DNA of 64,000 nucleotides from Candidatus Anaeroferrophillacea bacterium (GCA_016933675.1 JAFGAM010000075.1:1-64000), one strand, 5' to 3'. Positions 28,821 to 38,353 are shown, numbered from the stretch's first letter. Program-made: numbers and translations. The notes: a model not told the origin generated them from the letters alone.

Positions 28821-29687
28821 CTACCCCTCCCGCCCGAAGAAACCCCGCGGCCGTACCAGCAGGACCAGCGCCAGGAGAATGAACGGCAGGGCCATCTGCG
28901 CCCGGCCGGCGAACACCGTGCCGAATGACTCCAGCAGGCCGAGCAGCAGGGCTCCGGCGAAGGCACCGGGGAAACTGCCCATGCCGCCGACGACAACGAC
29001 GATGAAACTCTCGATGATAATGCGCTCGCCCATGGACGGTGCCAGACTCTGGTGCGGCGCCGCCAGCGCCCCGCCGATGGCGGCGAGCCAGGTACCGAGG
29101 GCGAAGACGGCGGTAAACAGCGCCGGTACCCGGATACCGACCCCGGCGGCCATCTCGCGATCCGCCGCCGCGGCGCGAACTACCCGGCCCCAGCGGGTGA
29201 AGTGGAAGAAACTCCATAACGCCCCGCCGATCACCGGGCCGGCAGCCACCAGGAAGAGCCGGTAGACCGGGTAGGAATGGAAGAACAGCGGCACCGTACC
29301 GGCAAGCAGCGCCGGAGCCTCCACCACGTGGTAACCCGGCCCCCAGACGAGGCGCACGGCATCGTCCAGCACCAGCAGAATGGCGAAGGTCAGCAGCAGC
29401 TGGAAGGTGATGTCACGGCCGTAGACCCGCCGCAGCAACAGACGTTCGACGATGACACCGAGCAGCGCCACCAACATCGGACCGACGAGGATGCCGATCC
29501 AGAATGACGGTACCACGTGCATGATCTGCATGCACAGATAGGCACCGAGCATGAAGAACGACCCATGGGCGAAGTTCAGCACGCCGAGAACACCGAAGAC
29601 GGTGGTGAGCCCCACGGAGATGAGGAACAGCAGCATGCCCCAGCTCAGGCCGTTGAGCAGATTGGCGATGAAGGTTTCCAAAACAAC
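28821..29687 (-). CDS. livH: Branched-chain amino acid ABC transporter permease LivH (start uncertain)
   Basis: LETFIANLLNGLSWGMLLFLISVGLTTVFGVLGVLNFAHGSFFMLGAYL; likely TTG start, the ORF extends further upstream without a clear ATG/RBS. Confidence 0.87.
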   Translation of the reverse strand, partial: VVLETFIANLLNGLSWGMLLFLISVGLTTVFGVLGVLNFAHGSFFMLGAYLCMQIMHVVPSFWIGILVGPMLVALLGVIVERLLLRRVYGRDITFQLLLTFAILLVLDDAVRLVWGPGYHVVEAPALLAGTVPLFFHSYPVYRLFLVAAGPVIGGALWSFFHFTRWGRVVRAAAADREMAAGVGIRVPALFTAVFALGTWLAAIGGALAAPHQSLAPSMGERIIIESFIVVVVGGMGSFPGAFAGALLLGLLESFGTVFAGRAQMALPFILLALVLLVRPRGFFGREG

Positions 29688-29727
29688 GTCCCCTGAAATG
29701 GAAATGAAAACAACGTCCCACGAAATG
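29680..29727. repeat. 27-bp-period duplication at the livH 5' end
   Basis: aaaacaacgtcccctgaaatg (29680-29700) and aaaacaacgtcccacgaaatg (29707-29727): 19/21, start-to-start 27 bp. Confidence 0.85.
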
Positions 29728-29832
29728 CATGAAACGGTCCCGCCGCCCGGCGCCGAAGGGGGGACGACGGCATCCGGGCGGCGAGACCCTGGAACTTCCT
29801 CACCTGTCAATCAGGCTACATGGATCCATACG

Positions 29833-31056
29833 TCACTTCATGGTGCAGCCGGTATCGCTGGCCGGCGGGGTGATGTCGACCCCCCGGAAGATCTGCATCG
29901 GCTTCAGAATGCGGATGGGATACGCCGGATCGGCTGCGGTTTTACCCCAGCAGGCATCGGTCACCGCCTGGTGATCTTCGGGCCGGATGGTGATGGTACC
30001 CACCGGCAGTTCCACCGTCAATCCTTCGAGGGCGGTAACGACGGCATCCTTGTCGACGGTTTTCGCTTTCTCCACCGCCGCCTTGTAGGTCAGCAGCGCG
30101 CCGTAGGCACCGTGAGCGTTGTAGGACGGATACTCACCAAAACGGCCGTGATAATTTTTGACAAAGTCCCGGTTCAACGCCGAATCGTTGGCCAGGAACC
30201 AGTAGCGGGAGCCGACCCACAGCCCTTCGGGCATCTTGTCTCCCAGGGCGCTGAGCACCTCGGTGGCCGCACCGAGGGTCACGAGGACTTCATAATCGCC
30301 GTTGAAGAAACCCATCTCGGCCCCCTGGCGCACGAAATCGATGAGGTTGCCGCCCCAGAGGGAGATCAGCACACCGTCCGGCTTCGTCTGCATGATCTTG
30401 GTGATGTAGGCGCTGAAGTCGGTGGTCTTGAAAGGCGGAAAGGCGATCTGGTCCTTGGGCAAAAACTTCGCCCCGGGCTCGATTTCGGCTAGATATTTTT
30501 GGAAATATTCCCAGCTCTGGTGGCCGAAAGCATAGTCCGGACCCACCGTGGTCCAGGTTCTGGCATCGGTCCGGGCCGCCAGCAGGGCGGCGGTCTTGAC
30601 ATTCTGGGCCAGATTCAGGGAGATGCGGAAGGTGTAGCGGTTGCAGACAGTGCCGGTGACATCGGGGGTGGCTGCATGGGTGATGATCAGCGGGGTTTTC
30701 AGCTGGGCGATGGAGGGTACGACCGACTTGGCGACGCCGCTGGAATCCAGGCCGATGAGGCAGTCAACCTTCTCCTGATAGACCAGCTTGCGGATGGCGC
30801 GCATGGCGACATCGGGCTTGCCGGTGGAATCTTCGAAACATGCCTCCACCGGACGGCCGAGAATGCCGCCGGCCTTGTTGATCTCGTCGATGGCCAGCTC
30901 GGCCCCCTTCTTGGCGAACTGTCCGTAGGTGGCGAAGGGCCCGGACATGATGTAGACGAAACCGATCTTCACCGGTTCCGCCGCCGTCGCCGGCGCCGCC
31001 GGCAGCAGGCCGGCCAGCATCAGGATCACCGTCAAAATGGCAAAAAATCTTTTCAT
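29833..31056 (-). CDS. livJ: Branched-chain amino acid ABC transporter substrate-binding protein
   Basis: Signal peptide MKRFFAILTVILMLAGLLPAAPATA; PVKIGFVYIMSGPFATYGQFAKKGAELAIDEINKAGGILGRPVE. Confidence 0.92.
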   Translation of the reverse strand: MKRFFAILTVILMLAGLLPAAPATAAEPVKIGFVYIMSGPFATYGQFAKKGAELAIDEINKAGGILGRPVEACFEDSTGKPDVAMRAIRKLVYQEKVDCLIGLDSSGVAKSVVPSIAQLKTPLIITHAATPDVTGTVCNRYTFRISLNLAQNVKTAALLAARTDARTWTTVGPDYAFGHQSWEYFQKYLAEIEPGAKFLPKDQIAFPPFKTTDFSAYITKIMQTKPDGVLISLWGGNLIDFVRQGAEMGFFNGDYEVLVTLGAATEVLSALGDKMPEGLWVGSRYWFLANDSALNRDFVKNYHGRFGEYPSYNAHGAYGALLTYKAAVEKAKTVDKDAVVTALEGLTVELPVGTITIRPEDHQAVTDACWGKTAADPAYPIRILKPMQIFRGVDITPPASDTGCTMK

Positions 31057-31127
31057 TGCGCGTACCTCCTCCTTGTTTGCCGTTATATTGCCGGGCGGAC
31101 ACGTTTGGCCACCGTCACCCCGGAAAT

Positions 31128-31679
31128 TCAAAAAGTCGGCGGTGAGATGACCCAGATCAGTACCGTGTCCACCGCACCGCGGTTTTCATAGCCGTGCTGA
31201 TGTGAGGAATTGAAGTAGAAGGAATCCCCCGCCTCGAGGTGATATTCCCGCCCGTCGACGGTCAACTCCAGCGCGCCTTCGAGTACCAGCCCCCACTCCT
31301 CACCATGGTGGCAGTACTCCCCTTCGCTGCCGGATCCGGGACGCACCACCTTGTACAGCGGCTGCATCGACTTGCGCTTGACATTGCGGGCCAGCAACTG
31401 GCTGTAGACTTCGGCACGGGGAAACCTGAACTCCACCCGGTCGGCACGCCGGGTAACCACCTGTTCCTCCACCGCCGGGTTGTCCTGGATGAGGTCGATG
31501 ATGCTGACCTCCAGGGCATTGGCGATCTTCTTCAGTGAAGCGATGGACGGACTCGCCAGGCTGCGTTCCACCTGGGACAGAAAAACATCACTGCAGCCCG
31601 CCAGTTCCGCCACCTTCCTGAGCGTGAGCCCTTGCTGTTTTCGCAGTGCCCTGATACGCCGGCCCAACTGCTCCATCAA
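31128..31679 (-). CDS. XRE-family regulator with C-terminal cupin domain
   Basis: HTH LRKQQGLTLRKVAELAGCSDVFLSQVERSLASPSIASLKKIA; cupin GEEWGLVLEGALELTVDGREYHLEAGDSFYFNSSHQHGYEN. Confidence 0.92.
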   Translation of the reverse strand: MMEQLGRRIRALRKQQGLTLRKVAELAGCSDVFLSQVERSLASPSIASLKKIANALEVSIIDLIQDNPAVEEQVVTRRADRVEFRFPRAEVYSQLLARNVKRKSMQPLYKVVRPGSGSEGEYCHHGEEWGLVLEGALELTVDGREYHLEAGDSFYFNSSHQHGYENRGAVDTVLIWVISPPTF

Positions 31680-31731
31680 CCCCGCTCCGGCACCCGGCCG
31701 GCCCCGGGGCCGGCATTGTCAGTAAAGGTAT

Positions 31732-31763
31732 ACTTCGCATGACAAAGCATGACCTTGCAAAGT
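31732..31763. promoter_or_regulatory. Candidate operator: ACTTCGCA-N16-TGCAAAGT plus GCATGAC direct repeats spaced 10 bp
   Basis: Arms at 31732-31739 and 31756-31763 (7/8 inverted); GCATGAC at 31737-31743 and 31747-31753. Confidence 0.5.
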
Positions 31764-31769
31764 AGAACC

Positions 31770-31798
31770 TCATAAAACATAATTATATTTAATGTCAA
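31770..31798 (-). promoter_or_regulatory. Sigma70-like promoter for XRE-liv operon: TTGACA-N17-TTATGA
   Basis: Minus-strand -35 at 31793-31798 and -10 at 31770-31775, upstream of the XRE start. Confidence 0.5.
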
Positions 31799-32154
31799 GT
31801 AAATTTCCGCATCCCGCGCAATGATGAAACCAGATCTTGATGGAACCGCGACAACTGCCAGAACGTGCCGAAAATAGACGGCACCGTACATACTCCATAA
31901 CCGGTTACGAAAATTGGCAAAGGCGTCGGCTCTGGCCGTATAGACCCGGCAGGCGGCACAATGCAGAAGATGGAGTTGTTACGCAACCGGCATTCATGAT
32001 ATGTAGCAACAGCATATGGCCGGGGATGCATGCCGGGTCCCCGCATTCCGCCGGTCCCGCCGGCCGGCGGGAGAAACCGCCCCCGAAACCGTCCCGTAAC
32101 ATTTTCACCGGTACCGGACCGGAAAAAACCGGCATTCGACCAGAGGAAAACCAC

Positions 32155-32679
32155 ATGGATCGCATAATGATCTTCGTCGACGAATCCAACGCCACCGGCG
32201 CGGCCCAGGAATACGGTCGCAATCTTGACTGGGAGGTATTGCGGCAGCATATCCTCGCAAGCTTTTCCGCACCCCGGCTGGTGGAGATGGTGGTCTATAT
32301 CGGCCTGCCGCCGGCAGTGCCGGAACTCCAGGACCGCCGCAGCGGCAAGGAACGCTTTGCCCGCAAACTGCAGCAGCTCGGTTTCCTGGTGGTCACCAAG
32401 GACGGCGCGCCCACCGATCCCGGCCATTACAAGTCCAACGTCGACGCCCTGATGGCCATCGACGCCATGGACCTGTCCACCGACATCATGCCCGACTGGG
32501 TGGTGCTGGTCACCGGTGACGGCGACTTCGCCCACCTGGCCGTCACCCTGCGCCGCAAGGGAATCAAGGTGGCCGCCTGTGCCACCGGCCGGGCGCTGAG
32601 TGCCCAGCTGGAAAACGCGGTGAACAAGCGCATCCACCTGGAGGATATACTCGCCGGCATGGAGGCCTACCAGCGCTGA
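32155..32679 (+). CDS. NYN domain / LabA-DUF88 family protein (predicted RNase)
   Basis: MDRIMIFVDESNATGAAQEYG; DGAPTDPGHYKSNVDALMAIDAMDL; VVLVTGDGDFAHLAVTLRRKGIKV: NYN acidic residues present. Confidence 0.85.
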   Translation: MDRIMIFVDESNATGAAQEYGRNLDWEVLRQHILASFSAPRLVEMVVYIGLPPAVPELQDRRSGKERFARKLQQLGFLVVTKDGAPTDPGHYKSNVDALMAIDAMDLSTDIMPDWVVLVTGDGDFAHLAVTLRRKGIKVAACATGRALSAQLENAVNKRIHLEDILAGMEAYQR

Positions 32680-32717
32680 CGGTTTCGCCGCCGCGGTATC
32701 AACGAAGGAGAACGAGA

Positions 32718-32933
32718 ATGACCGGACAGGGTTCCGCCGGCAACGTCATCGCCGCCCTGTGCAGTTTCTTCATCCCCGGCCTCGGCCAGCTGCTGCAGGG
32801 ACGGGTAATCCTCGCCGCGGTCCAGTTTGTCCTCGCCGCGGTCCTGTGGATCATCTGGCTCGGCTGGATCGTCCACCTGTGGTCGATCGTCGACGCCGCC
32901 CGCTGGCAGCCGCCGGCGTTCCCCGCCCCCTGA
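32718..32933 (+). CDS. Small hydrophobic membrane protein
   Basis: VIAALCSFFIPGLGQLLQGRVILAAVQFVLAAVLWIIWLGWIVHLWSIVDAARW; two TM helices with PGLGQLLQG turn. Confidence 0.7.
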   Translation: MTGQGSAGNVIAALCSFFIPGLGQLLQGRVILAAVQFVLAAVLWIIWLGWIVHLWSIVDAARWQPPAFPAP

Positions 32934-33027
32934 GCGGATACGTACCGGGCGATCGCGGCCATCGCCATCGGCGGCACCCCCTGCTGGCAGGCATGACATC
33001 CCTTGCAAAAGGAAACGGGAGGTCACC

Positions 33028-33567
33028 GTGAAACAGGCCATGAAACACACCGGCAAGATCGTTGCCACCATCTGCCAGACGGCCGCCAGCATGGTCGGCG
33101 GCCGACCCTATACCGTTTACCAGACCGAGGAGTATCCCGACTGGATGTTCTGTGCCTGGGGTGATACCGCCAGTGAGGCACCACCCTGCCAGTCCCGGGT
33201 ACTCATCGAAGGCGAGCTGACCGTCTTCAAGCCGTCACTCATCGCCCGCGAGATGTTTGCCGAAGCTGAACGGCCGGCAACGGCGGAACTTTTCCGCCGG
33301 CTCGAAACACCGGAAAGCATGACCGTATCCGGCCGCCTCCGCGACTGCGAACCCCGCAACCACGCCGACGGCCGTACCATCACCATGGCGCGACTGGAAG
33401 AGATCAGGGAGCTCAACATCTTCTTCCTCTCCCGGAAGCTGATCCGGCAGGCCGAGATCTTCTGCCGGCAGGATGAACCGGTCCACATTTTCGGCAGTTT
33501 CAAGCAGTCGCCACCCCAGTACACCATCCTGCGGATAACCCCCCGGGGCGAGCTGGAACCGGATTGA
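33028..33567 (+). CDS. Hypothetical protein
   Basis: GTG start after GGGAGG; ORF fits the same-strand operon and abuts the next gene. Confidence 0.55.
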   Translation: MKQAMKHTGKIVATICQTAASMVGGRPYTVYQTEEYPDWMFCAWGDTASEAPPCQSRVLIEGELTVFKPSLIAREMFAEAERPATAELFRRLETPESMTVSGRLRDCEPRNHADGRTITMARLEEIRELNIFFLSRKLIRQAEIFCRQDEPVHIFGSFKQSPPQYTILRITPRGELEPD

Positions 33568-33569
33568 TC

Positions 33570-34454
33570 ATGCCGGGAAATATGAGGTTCAGCCCAGCTG
33601 TCAGCGCCGCCCTGTGGATGTCCGGCACGCTGGTCTCGTTTGTGGCGATGGCGGTGGGCGGCCGCGAGCTGGCGGCGGAACTGTCCACCTTCCAGATCCT
33701 TTTTTACCGCAGTCTCGTGGGACTCATAATCAGCCTGTGGCTGCTGCGCCGCCACCAGCTGCCCCTGTTCTCCGGACATCGTTTCGGGCTTCATCTGATC
33801 CGCAATCTGGCTCATTTCGGCGGCCAGTTCGGCTGGTTTTTCGGCATCGCCGCCATCCCCCTCGCCGAGGTGTTCGCAATCGAGTTCACCGTCCCCGTCT
33901 GGACCGCGCTGATGGCGGCGCTGCTGCTGAAGGAACGGCTTACCGGGCCGCGCCTGGGAGCGGTGGCGATGGGCTTCGCCGGCATGCTGGTGATCCTGCG
34001 GCCGGGGCTCGGGGCAATCAATCCGGCGGCGCTGGCGGTACTCGGCGGCGCCGCGGGCTACGCCCTCTCCCACACCCTCACCCGCCGGCTGGCGCGCACC
34101 GAACCACCGTTGATCATTCTCTTCTACATGACTGCCATCCAACTGCCCCTGGGCCTGCTGCCCTCCCTCACCCACTGGGCGACGCCGTCGCCGGCCCGGT
34201 GGCCCTGGGTGCTGGCCGTCGGCGTCACCGCCCTCACCGGCCACTACTGCATGACCCGGGCGCTGAAACTCGCCGACGCCACCGTGGTGGTACCGCTGGA
34301 TTTTCTCCGCCTGCCGCTTATTGCAGTGATCGGTTATTTCTGCTATCAGGAACCATTGGCCTGGTTCGTTCCCGCCGGCGCAGCGCTGATGCTTGCCGGC
34401 AACCTGCTGAGTCTCAACGCCGAACGGCGCACGGCAAGGACATCCGCGGCATGA
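33570..34454 (+). CDS. EamA/DMT superfamily transporter
   Basis: About 10 TM; AIPLAEVFAIEFTVPVWTALMAALLLKERLTGPRLGAVAMGFAGMLVILRPG. Confidence 0.88.
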   Translation: MPGNMRFSPAVSAALWMSGTLVSFVAMAVGGRELAAELSTFQILFYRSLVGLIISLWLLRRHQLPLFSGHRFGLHLIRNLAHFGGQFGWFFGIAAIPLAEVFAIEFTVPVWTALMAALLLKERLTGPRLGAVAMGFAGMLVILRPGLGAINPAALAVLGGAAGYALSHTLTRRLARTEPPLIILFYMTAIQLPLGLLPSLTHWATPSPARWPWVLAVGVTALTGHYCMTRALKLADATVVVPLDFLRLPLIAVIGYFCYQEPLAWFVPAGAALMLAGNLLSLNAERRTARTSAA

Positions 34455-35233
34455 TGAAACCCCCGGAAATCGGCCTCGCCCTGGGCGGCGGGGCGGTGCT
34501 CGGCGCGGCCCACATCGGCGTCCTGCGGGCGGTTGAGGAACTCGATATCCACGTCGACGGCATCGCCGGCACCAGCGTCGGCGCCTTCATCGGCACCCTC
34601 TTCGCCTTCGGCAAAGGCTGGCGCGAGATTCGCGATATCGTCACCGGACTCGACTGGATGGATATCTCCGCCGTCTCCCTCTCCCAGTACGGTCTGCTGT
34701 CCAACGGCAAACTGGGCAAAACCATCGTCAGCCTGCTGGGCCACGCGGACATCAGCGCCGCCCGCATCCCCCTGGCAATCATCGCCACCGACATCAGCAG
34801 TGGCCGCAAGGTGGTGCTCACCGAGGGCGACACCGCCGCGGCGGTGATGGCCAGCACCTGCATCCCCGGGGTCTATATCCCGGTGGAGATCGGCGACCGC
34901 ATGCTCATCGACGGCGGCATCTCTGAAAACGTTCCCGTTTCACCACTCCGGGAGATGGGCGTCCGAACGGTCATCGGCGTCAACCTGCACGCGTTCCATT
35001 CCTTCGAACCTCCCAAACACATCATCGACATCCTCACCAACACCGTTGTGCTGACGATGATGAACATCACCCGCCTGCAAACCGACCAGGCGGACATCCG
35101 CATCACCCCCGATCTCTCCGGCTTCAACATCATCGATACCGACCAGATTCCCGCGCTCATCGAGTGCGGCTACCGCGCCGCCCGCACGATCCTCGAGCCC
35201 CACGCCGTCGCACTGCGGAGGAACAACGAATGA
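34451..35233 (+). CDS. Patatin-like phospholipase family protein
   Basis: LALGGGAVLGAAHIGVLRAVEEL, GTSVGAF (GXSXG), MLIDGGISENVP (DGG). Confidence 0.9.
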   Translation: MMKPPEIGLALGGGAVLGAAHIGVLRAVEELDIHVDGIAGTSVGAFIGTLFAFGKGWREIRDIVTGLDWMDISAVSLSQYGLLSNGKLGKTIVSLLGHADISAARIPLAIIATDISSGRKVVLTEGDTAAAVMASTCIPGVYIPVEIGDRMLIDGGISENVPVSPLREMGVRTVIGVNLHAFHSFEPPKHIIDILTNTVVLTMMNITRLQTDQADIRITPDLSGFNIIDTDQIPALIECGYRAARTILEPHAVALRRNNE

Positions 35234-35625
35234 ATCATCCCGGCAGCATTCCGTCACTGCCCCGCCGACCGGCAATCATTGCCGCCGGCGTTATCCTGTT
35301 CCTGCTGCCGCTGTTTGCCCTCTCCGTCTGCATCGGCACACGACCCAAGCTGACCGCGGTCCGGCACTTCGACCTTCACCGCTACCTCGGCTCCGGTACG
35401 CCATGTACAGCACCGGCTGCACGCGGGACGGCACTGACGGTGCCGTTGCATTTCGACGCCGACGGGTTATACTCATGGCCAGCACGACGCGAGATCGGAT
35501 ATCGGCCATTCCCGCCGGTGCCGCCGGCCGGTATCCACGACGGCGCAGATCGACGAGTTATCATCACAACAATGAACAACCGTCCGGCGGAACGGCAGCC
35601 AACCACGGAGGGACGCGGGCAATGA
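35230..35625 (+). pseudogene. Truncated lipocalin (Blc)-like remnant
   Basis: Hydrophobic leader then PKLTAVRHFDLHRYLGS, matching the lipocalin N-terminal (V.NFD..RYLGTW) pattern; the remaining barrel is not recognisable in any frame. Confidence 0.4.
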
Positions 35626-36428
35626 CTGACATCATGGCGGAAACATTCGGGCGGATTTTGCGGGCAACAACGCTGCTGATCGCGACGGCAACGCTCAGCC
35701 TGGTGCCGACAACGGCGAACCCAGCCGCAGCCGCGGACTCGTGGCTGGAGAGGGGACGGCAAATCCTTGAGCAGACCGGCGGCGCGACCCACTCCGGCAC
35801 TACCGCGGCGGCACCGCTGTCCACCGGTGAAATCACCGCCGGCCTGCGCGAGGCGCTGCGGGTGGGCACCGACGCGGTGGTTGCACGACTGGGGACCGTT
35901 GACGGTTTCAACGCCGACCCGCTGATCCATATCCCGTTGCCGGAAAAGCTGGAAACCGTTGCCGCCGCCATGCGGAAATTCGGTTTCGGTGGCATGGTGG
36001 ACGACCTGGAACTGAAGCTCAACCGCGCCGCCGAGGAAGCGACGCCGGCGGCGAAAGAGCTGTTTCGGCAGGCCATCGAGGAGATGACCATCGACGATGT
36101 CCAGCAGATCTATCGCGGTCCCGACGACGCCGCCACCCGCTACCTGGAAGGCAAAATGGGGCCACCGCTGGCGGAAAAGATGCGCCCGGTAATCGACAAT
36201 GCCCTCGGCCGGGTGGGCGCGGTACAACTCTACGATCAGGTGATGGCCAAATACCGGCAGTTCCCGCTGGTGCCGGACGTCCGTGCCGACCTCACCGGGC
36301 ATGTGGTGGACCGGGGCATGAACGGCATCTTCGCCTGGCTCGCCCGGGAGGAAGCCGCCATCCGCACCGATCCGGTGCGCCGGACAACGGATATACTGAA
36401 ACGGGTCTTTGGCGCCGGCAAACAGTGA
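35622..36428 (+). CDS. DUF4197 domain-containing exported protein
   Basis: Signal peptide; ADSWLERGRQILEQ, GLREALRVGTDAVVARLG, PLPEKLETVAAAMRKFGFGGMVDDLELKLNRAAEEATPAAKELF. Confidence 0.85.
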   Translation: MTDIMAETFGRILRATTLLIATATLSLVPTTANPAAAADSWLERGRQILEQTGGATHSGTTAAAPLSTGEITAGLREALRVGTDAVVARLGTVDGFNADPLIHIPLPEKLETVAAAMRKFGFGGMVDDLELKLNRAAEEATPAAKELFRQAIEEMTIDDVQQIYRGPDDAATRYLEGKMGPPLAEKMRPVIDNALGRVGAVQLYDQVMAKYRQFPLVPDVRADLTGHVVDRGMNGIFAWLAREEAAIRTDPVRRTTDILKRVFGAGKQ

Positions 36429-36458
36429 ATCCAAGTCGCACAGGAAAGGAATGAAGCC

Positions 36459-36893
36459 ATGGCCGACCTGCGACCCATGGAACCCGTCCAGACCTGGCTG
36501 GGACGCCTGGCCCACGGCGCCGACCTGCTGGGGGAGATTGCCGATTTCTGCCGCGAACGGCACATCGTCCTGGGGCGGGTGGAGGGCATCGGTGCGGTGC
36601 AGCGGGCCCGCCTCGGCTACTACGACCAGGCGGCGCGGGAATACCGCTTCTTCGATCTCGACCGGCCGCTGGAGATCACCTGCCTGCTGGGAAACATCTC
36701 GCTGCGCGACGGTGAACCCATGGTCCACGCCCACCTGACCTTGGCGGACGCCGACGGCCGGGCATACGGCGGCCACCTGGCGCCGGGCACCGTCATCTTC
36801 GCCACCGAACTGCTGGTGACAAGCTTTTCCGGCCCCGGTCTGCACCGGGCGTTCGACGAACCCACCGGCCTGCCGCTCTGGCGCCTGGGGTGA
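36459..36893 (+). CDS. PPC/DUF296 domain DNA-binding-like protein
   Basis: GRLAHGADLLGEIADFCRERHIVLGRVEGIGAVQRARLGYYDQ...HAHLTLADADGRAYGGHLAPGTVIFATEL. Confidence 0.82.
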   Translation: MADLRPMEPVQTWLGRLAHGADLLGEIADFCRERHIVLGRVEGIGAVQRARLGYYDQAAREYRFFDLDRPLEITCLLGNISLRDGEPMVHAHLTLADADGRAYGGHLAPGTVIFATELLVTSFSGPGLHRAFDEPTGLPLWRLG

Positions 36894-36903
36894 ACCCCGA
36901 ACC

Positions 36904-37500
36904 ATGAGCCGGACATCCATCCTCGCGCGCTACGAACGGACGCCGGACAACCGGCTGATAATCGACGCCGCGGTACGCGGCATCGAAGATCTCTACGAAC
37001 ATTTCGATCGGACGGCGCCCTATCTGAAAAAAGACCTGGAAGAAAACTTCGCCGCCTATCTGCTGGAATGCGCCCGGGAGATCGGCCGACAACGATTTAT
37101 CATCCGCATCTGCCTGTCGGCCCCGGTCACTAAAATCGGCCGGGAGCGGGTGCGCCGCAGCATCAACAGCTATTTCATCTACCTCGGCCACCGGGAACAG
37201 CGGGCCATCGGCCGTCTCATCCGCCGGACGCTACTCCTGATGGCGCTGGGCACCGGCTTGCTGCTGCTCGCCATCCTTGCCGGACGCCGCCTGCCGGTGA
37301 GCGCCAGCGTCACCGCCGAGGTCTTCGCCCAGGGCCTGACGGTGGCCGCCTGGGTATCGCTCTGGGAGGGTATCGCCACGCTGCTGCTGGACTGGCAACC
37401 CCTGCAACGGGAACGCAATATCTGCCGCCGGCTGGCGGTGGCACCGGTGGAATTCCGCCGGTTACGCCCCGACCCTCCCGAGGCCGGCGCGCCGCCGTGA
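36904..37500 (+). CDS. Hypothetical membrane protein
   Basis: Central TM pair (LLLMALGTGLLLLAILAG; VAAWVSLWEGIATLLL); operonic position. Confidence 0.65.
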   Translation: MSRTSILARYERTPDNRLIIDAAVRGIEDLYEHFDRTAPYLKKDLEENFAAYLLECAREIGRQRFIIRICLSAPVTKIGRERVRRSINSYFIYLGHREQRAIGRLIRRTLLLMALGTGLLLLAILAGRRLPVSASVTAEVFAQGLTVAAWVSLWEGIATLLLDWQPLQRERNICRRLAVAPVEFRRLRPDPPEAGAPP

Positions 37501-37605
37501 TCCGCAACGCGACGGCAACAACGAAACCATCATCCACTCATCCACGGAAGAATTGCTTCGCCGCCACCTGAACCTGTAAACCGGATGCAGAGAAAGGAAC
37601 CTCCC

Positions 37606-38190
37606 ATGAAGCGACTGCTTACCCTCACCACCATGCTGTGTACCCTGATGATCCTGTTCACGGCGCCGACGATGCTCCAGGCGGTGGAGATCAAGGGCGT
37701 GAACCTGCCGGACAAGATCGCCGCCGGCGATGCCGACCTGTCCCTCAACGGCGCCGGTATCCGCAAAAAGCTCATCATCTCGGTCTACGTCGCCGGTCTT
37801 TACCTGCCGGAGCGAGCCACCGAGGCCCGTGCCGCCATCGAGACCGACGTCGCCAAACAGATCCGCATGGTCTTCGTCTACAAGAAAGTGGGCCGGGAAA
37901 AGATGGTGGAAGCCTGGAACGAGGGTTTCTTCAACAACTCCCAGGAACGCCTGAACACCCTGCAGGAACGTCTCGACCGCTTCAATTCCTGGTTCGATGC
38001 CGACATGCACAAGGGTGACGAGGTCGTTCTCACCTACCGGCCCGGCAACGGCACCACGGTATCCATCAGCGGCAGCGAGAAGGGCACCATCCCCGGCGCC
38101 GATTTCATGACCGCCCTGTGGGCCGTCTGGCTCGGCGACAATCCCGCCGACCAGCGGCTGAAGGAGGCGATGCTCGGTGGCGGGTACTGA
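37606..38190 (+). CDS. Exported chalcone isomerase-like family protein
   Basis: Signal peptide; VEIKGVNLPDKI...LSLNGAGIRKKLIISVYVAGLYLPE...GDEVVLTYRPGNGTTVSISG. Confidence 0.82.
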   Translation: MKRLLTLTTMLCTLMILFTAPTMLQAVEIKGVNLPDKIAAGDADLSLNGAGIRKKLIISVYVAGLYLPERATEARAAIETDVAKQIRMVFVYKKVGREKMVEAWNEGFFNNSQERLNTLQERLDRFNSWFDADMHKGDEVVLTYRPGNGTTVSISGSEKGTIPGADFMTALWAVWLGDNPADQRLKEAMLGGGY

Positions 38191-38206
38191 AACGTCGCCG
38201 GCCCCC

Positions 38207-38240
38207 GTCCCCGGATCCGCCGGTCGGCGGATCCGGGGAC
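38207..38240 (+). terminator. Perfect 15-bp stem hairpin downstream of the chalcone isomerase-like gene
   Basis: GTCCCCGGATCCGCC-GGTC-GGCGGATCCGGGGAC; no clear U-tract, so termination is inferred. Confidence 0.6.
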
Positions 38241-38353
38241 GCTCCATACCTCATGAAGCCGTCATGCCTGATCTTCATGCTAAAGTTCCGTATCCCTTGC
38301 CCCGATGGTTCAAGAATCATTACGACATCCGGTTTTGCAGCAGGAGGGAAACG

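Noticed and set aside
33614-34450. 5' part of the 539-aa ORF 33614-35233
   Set aside because: Out-of-frame reading of the EamA transporter fused by chance to the real patatin gene, which starts at 34451 with a better start context.
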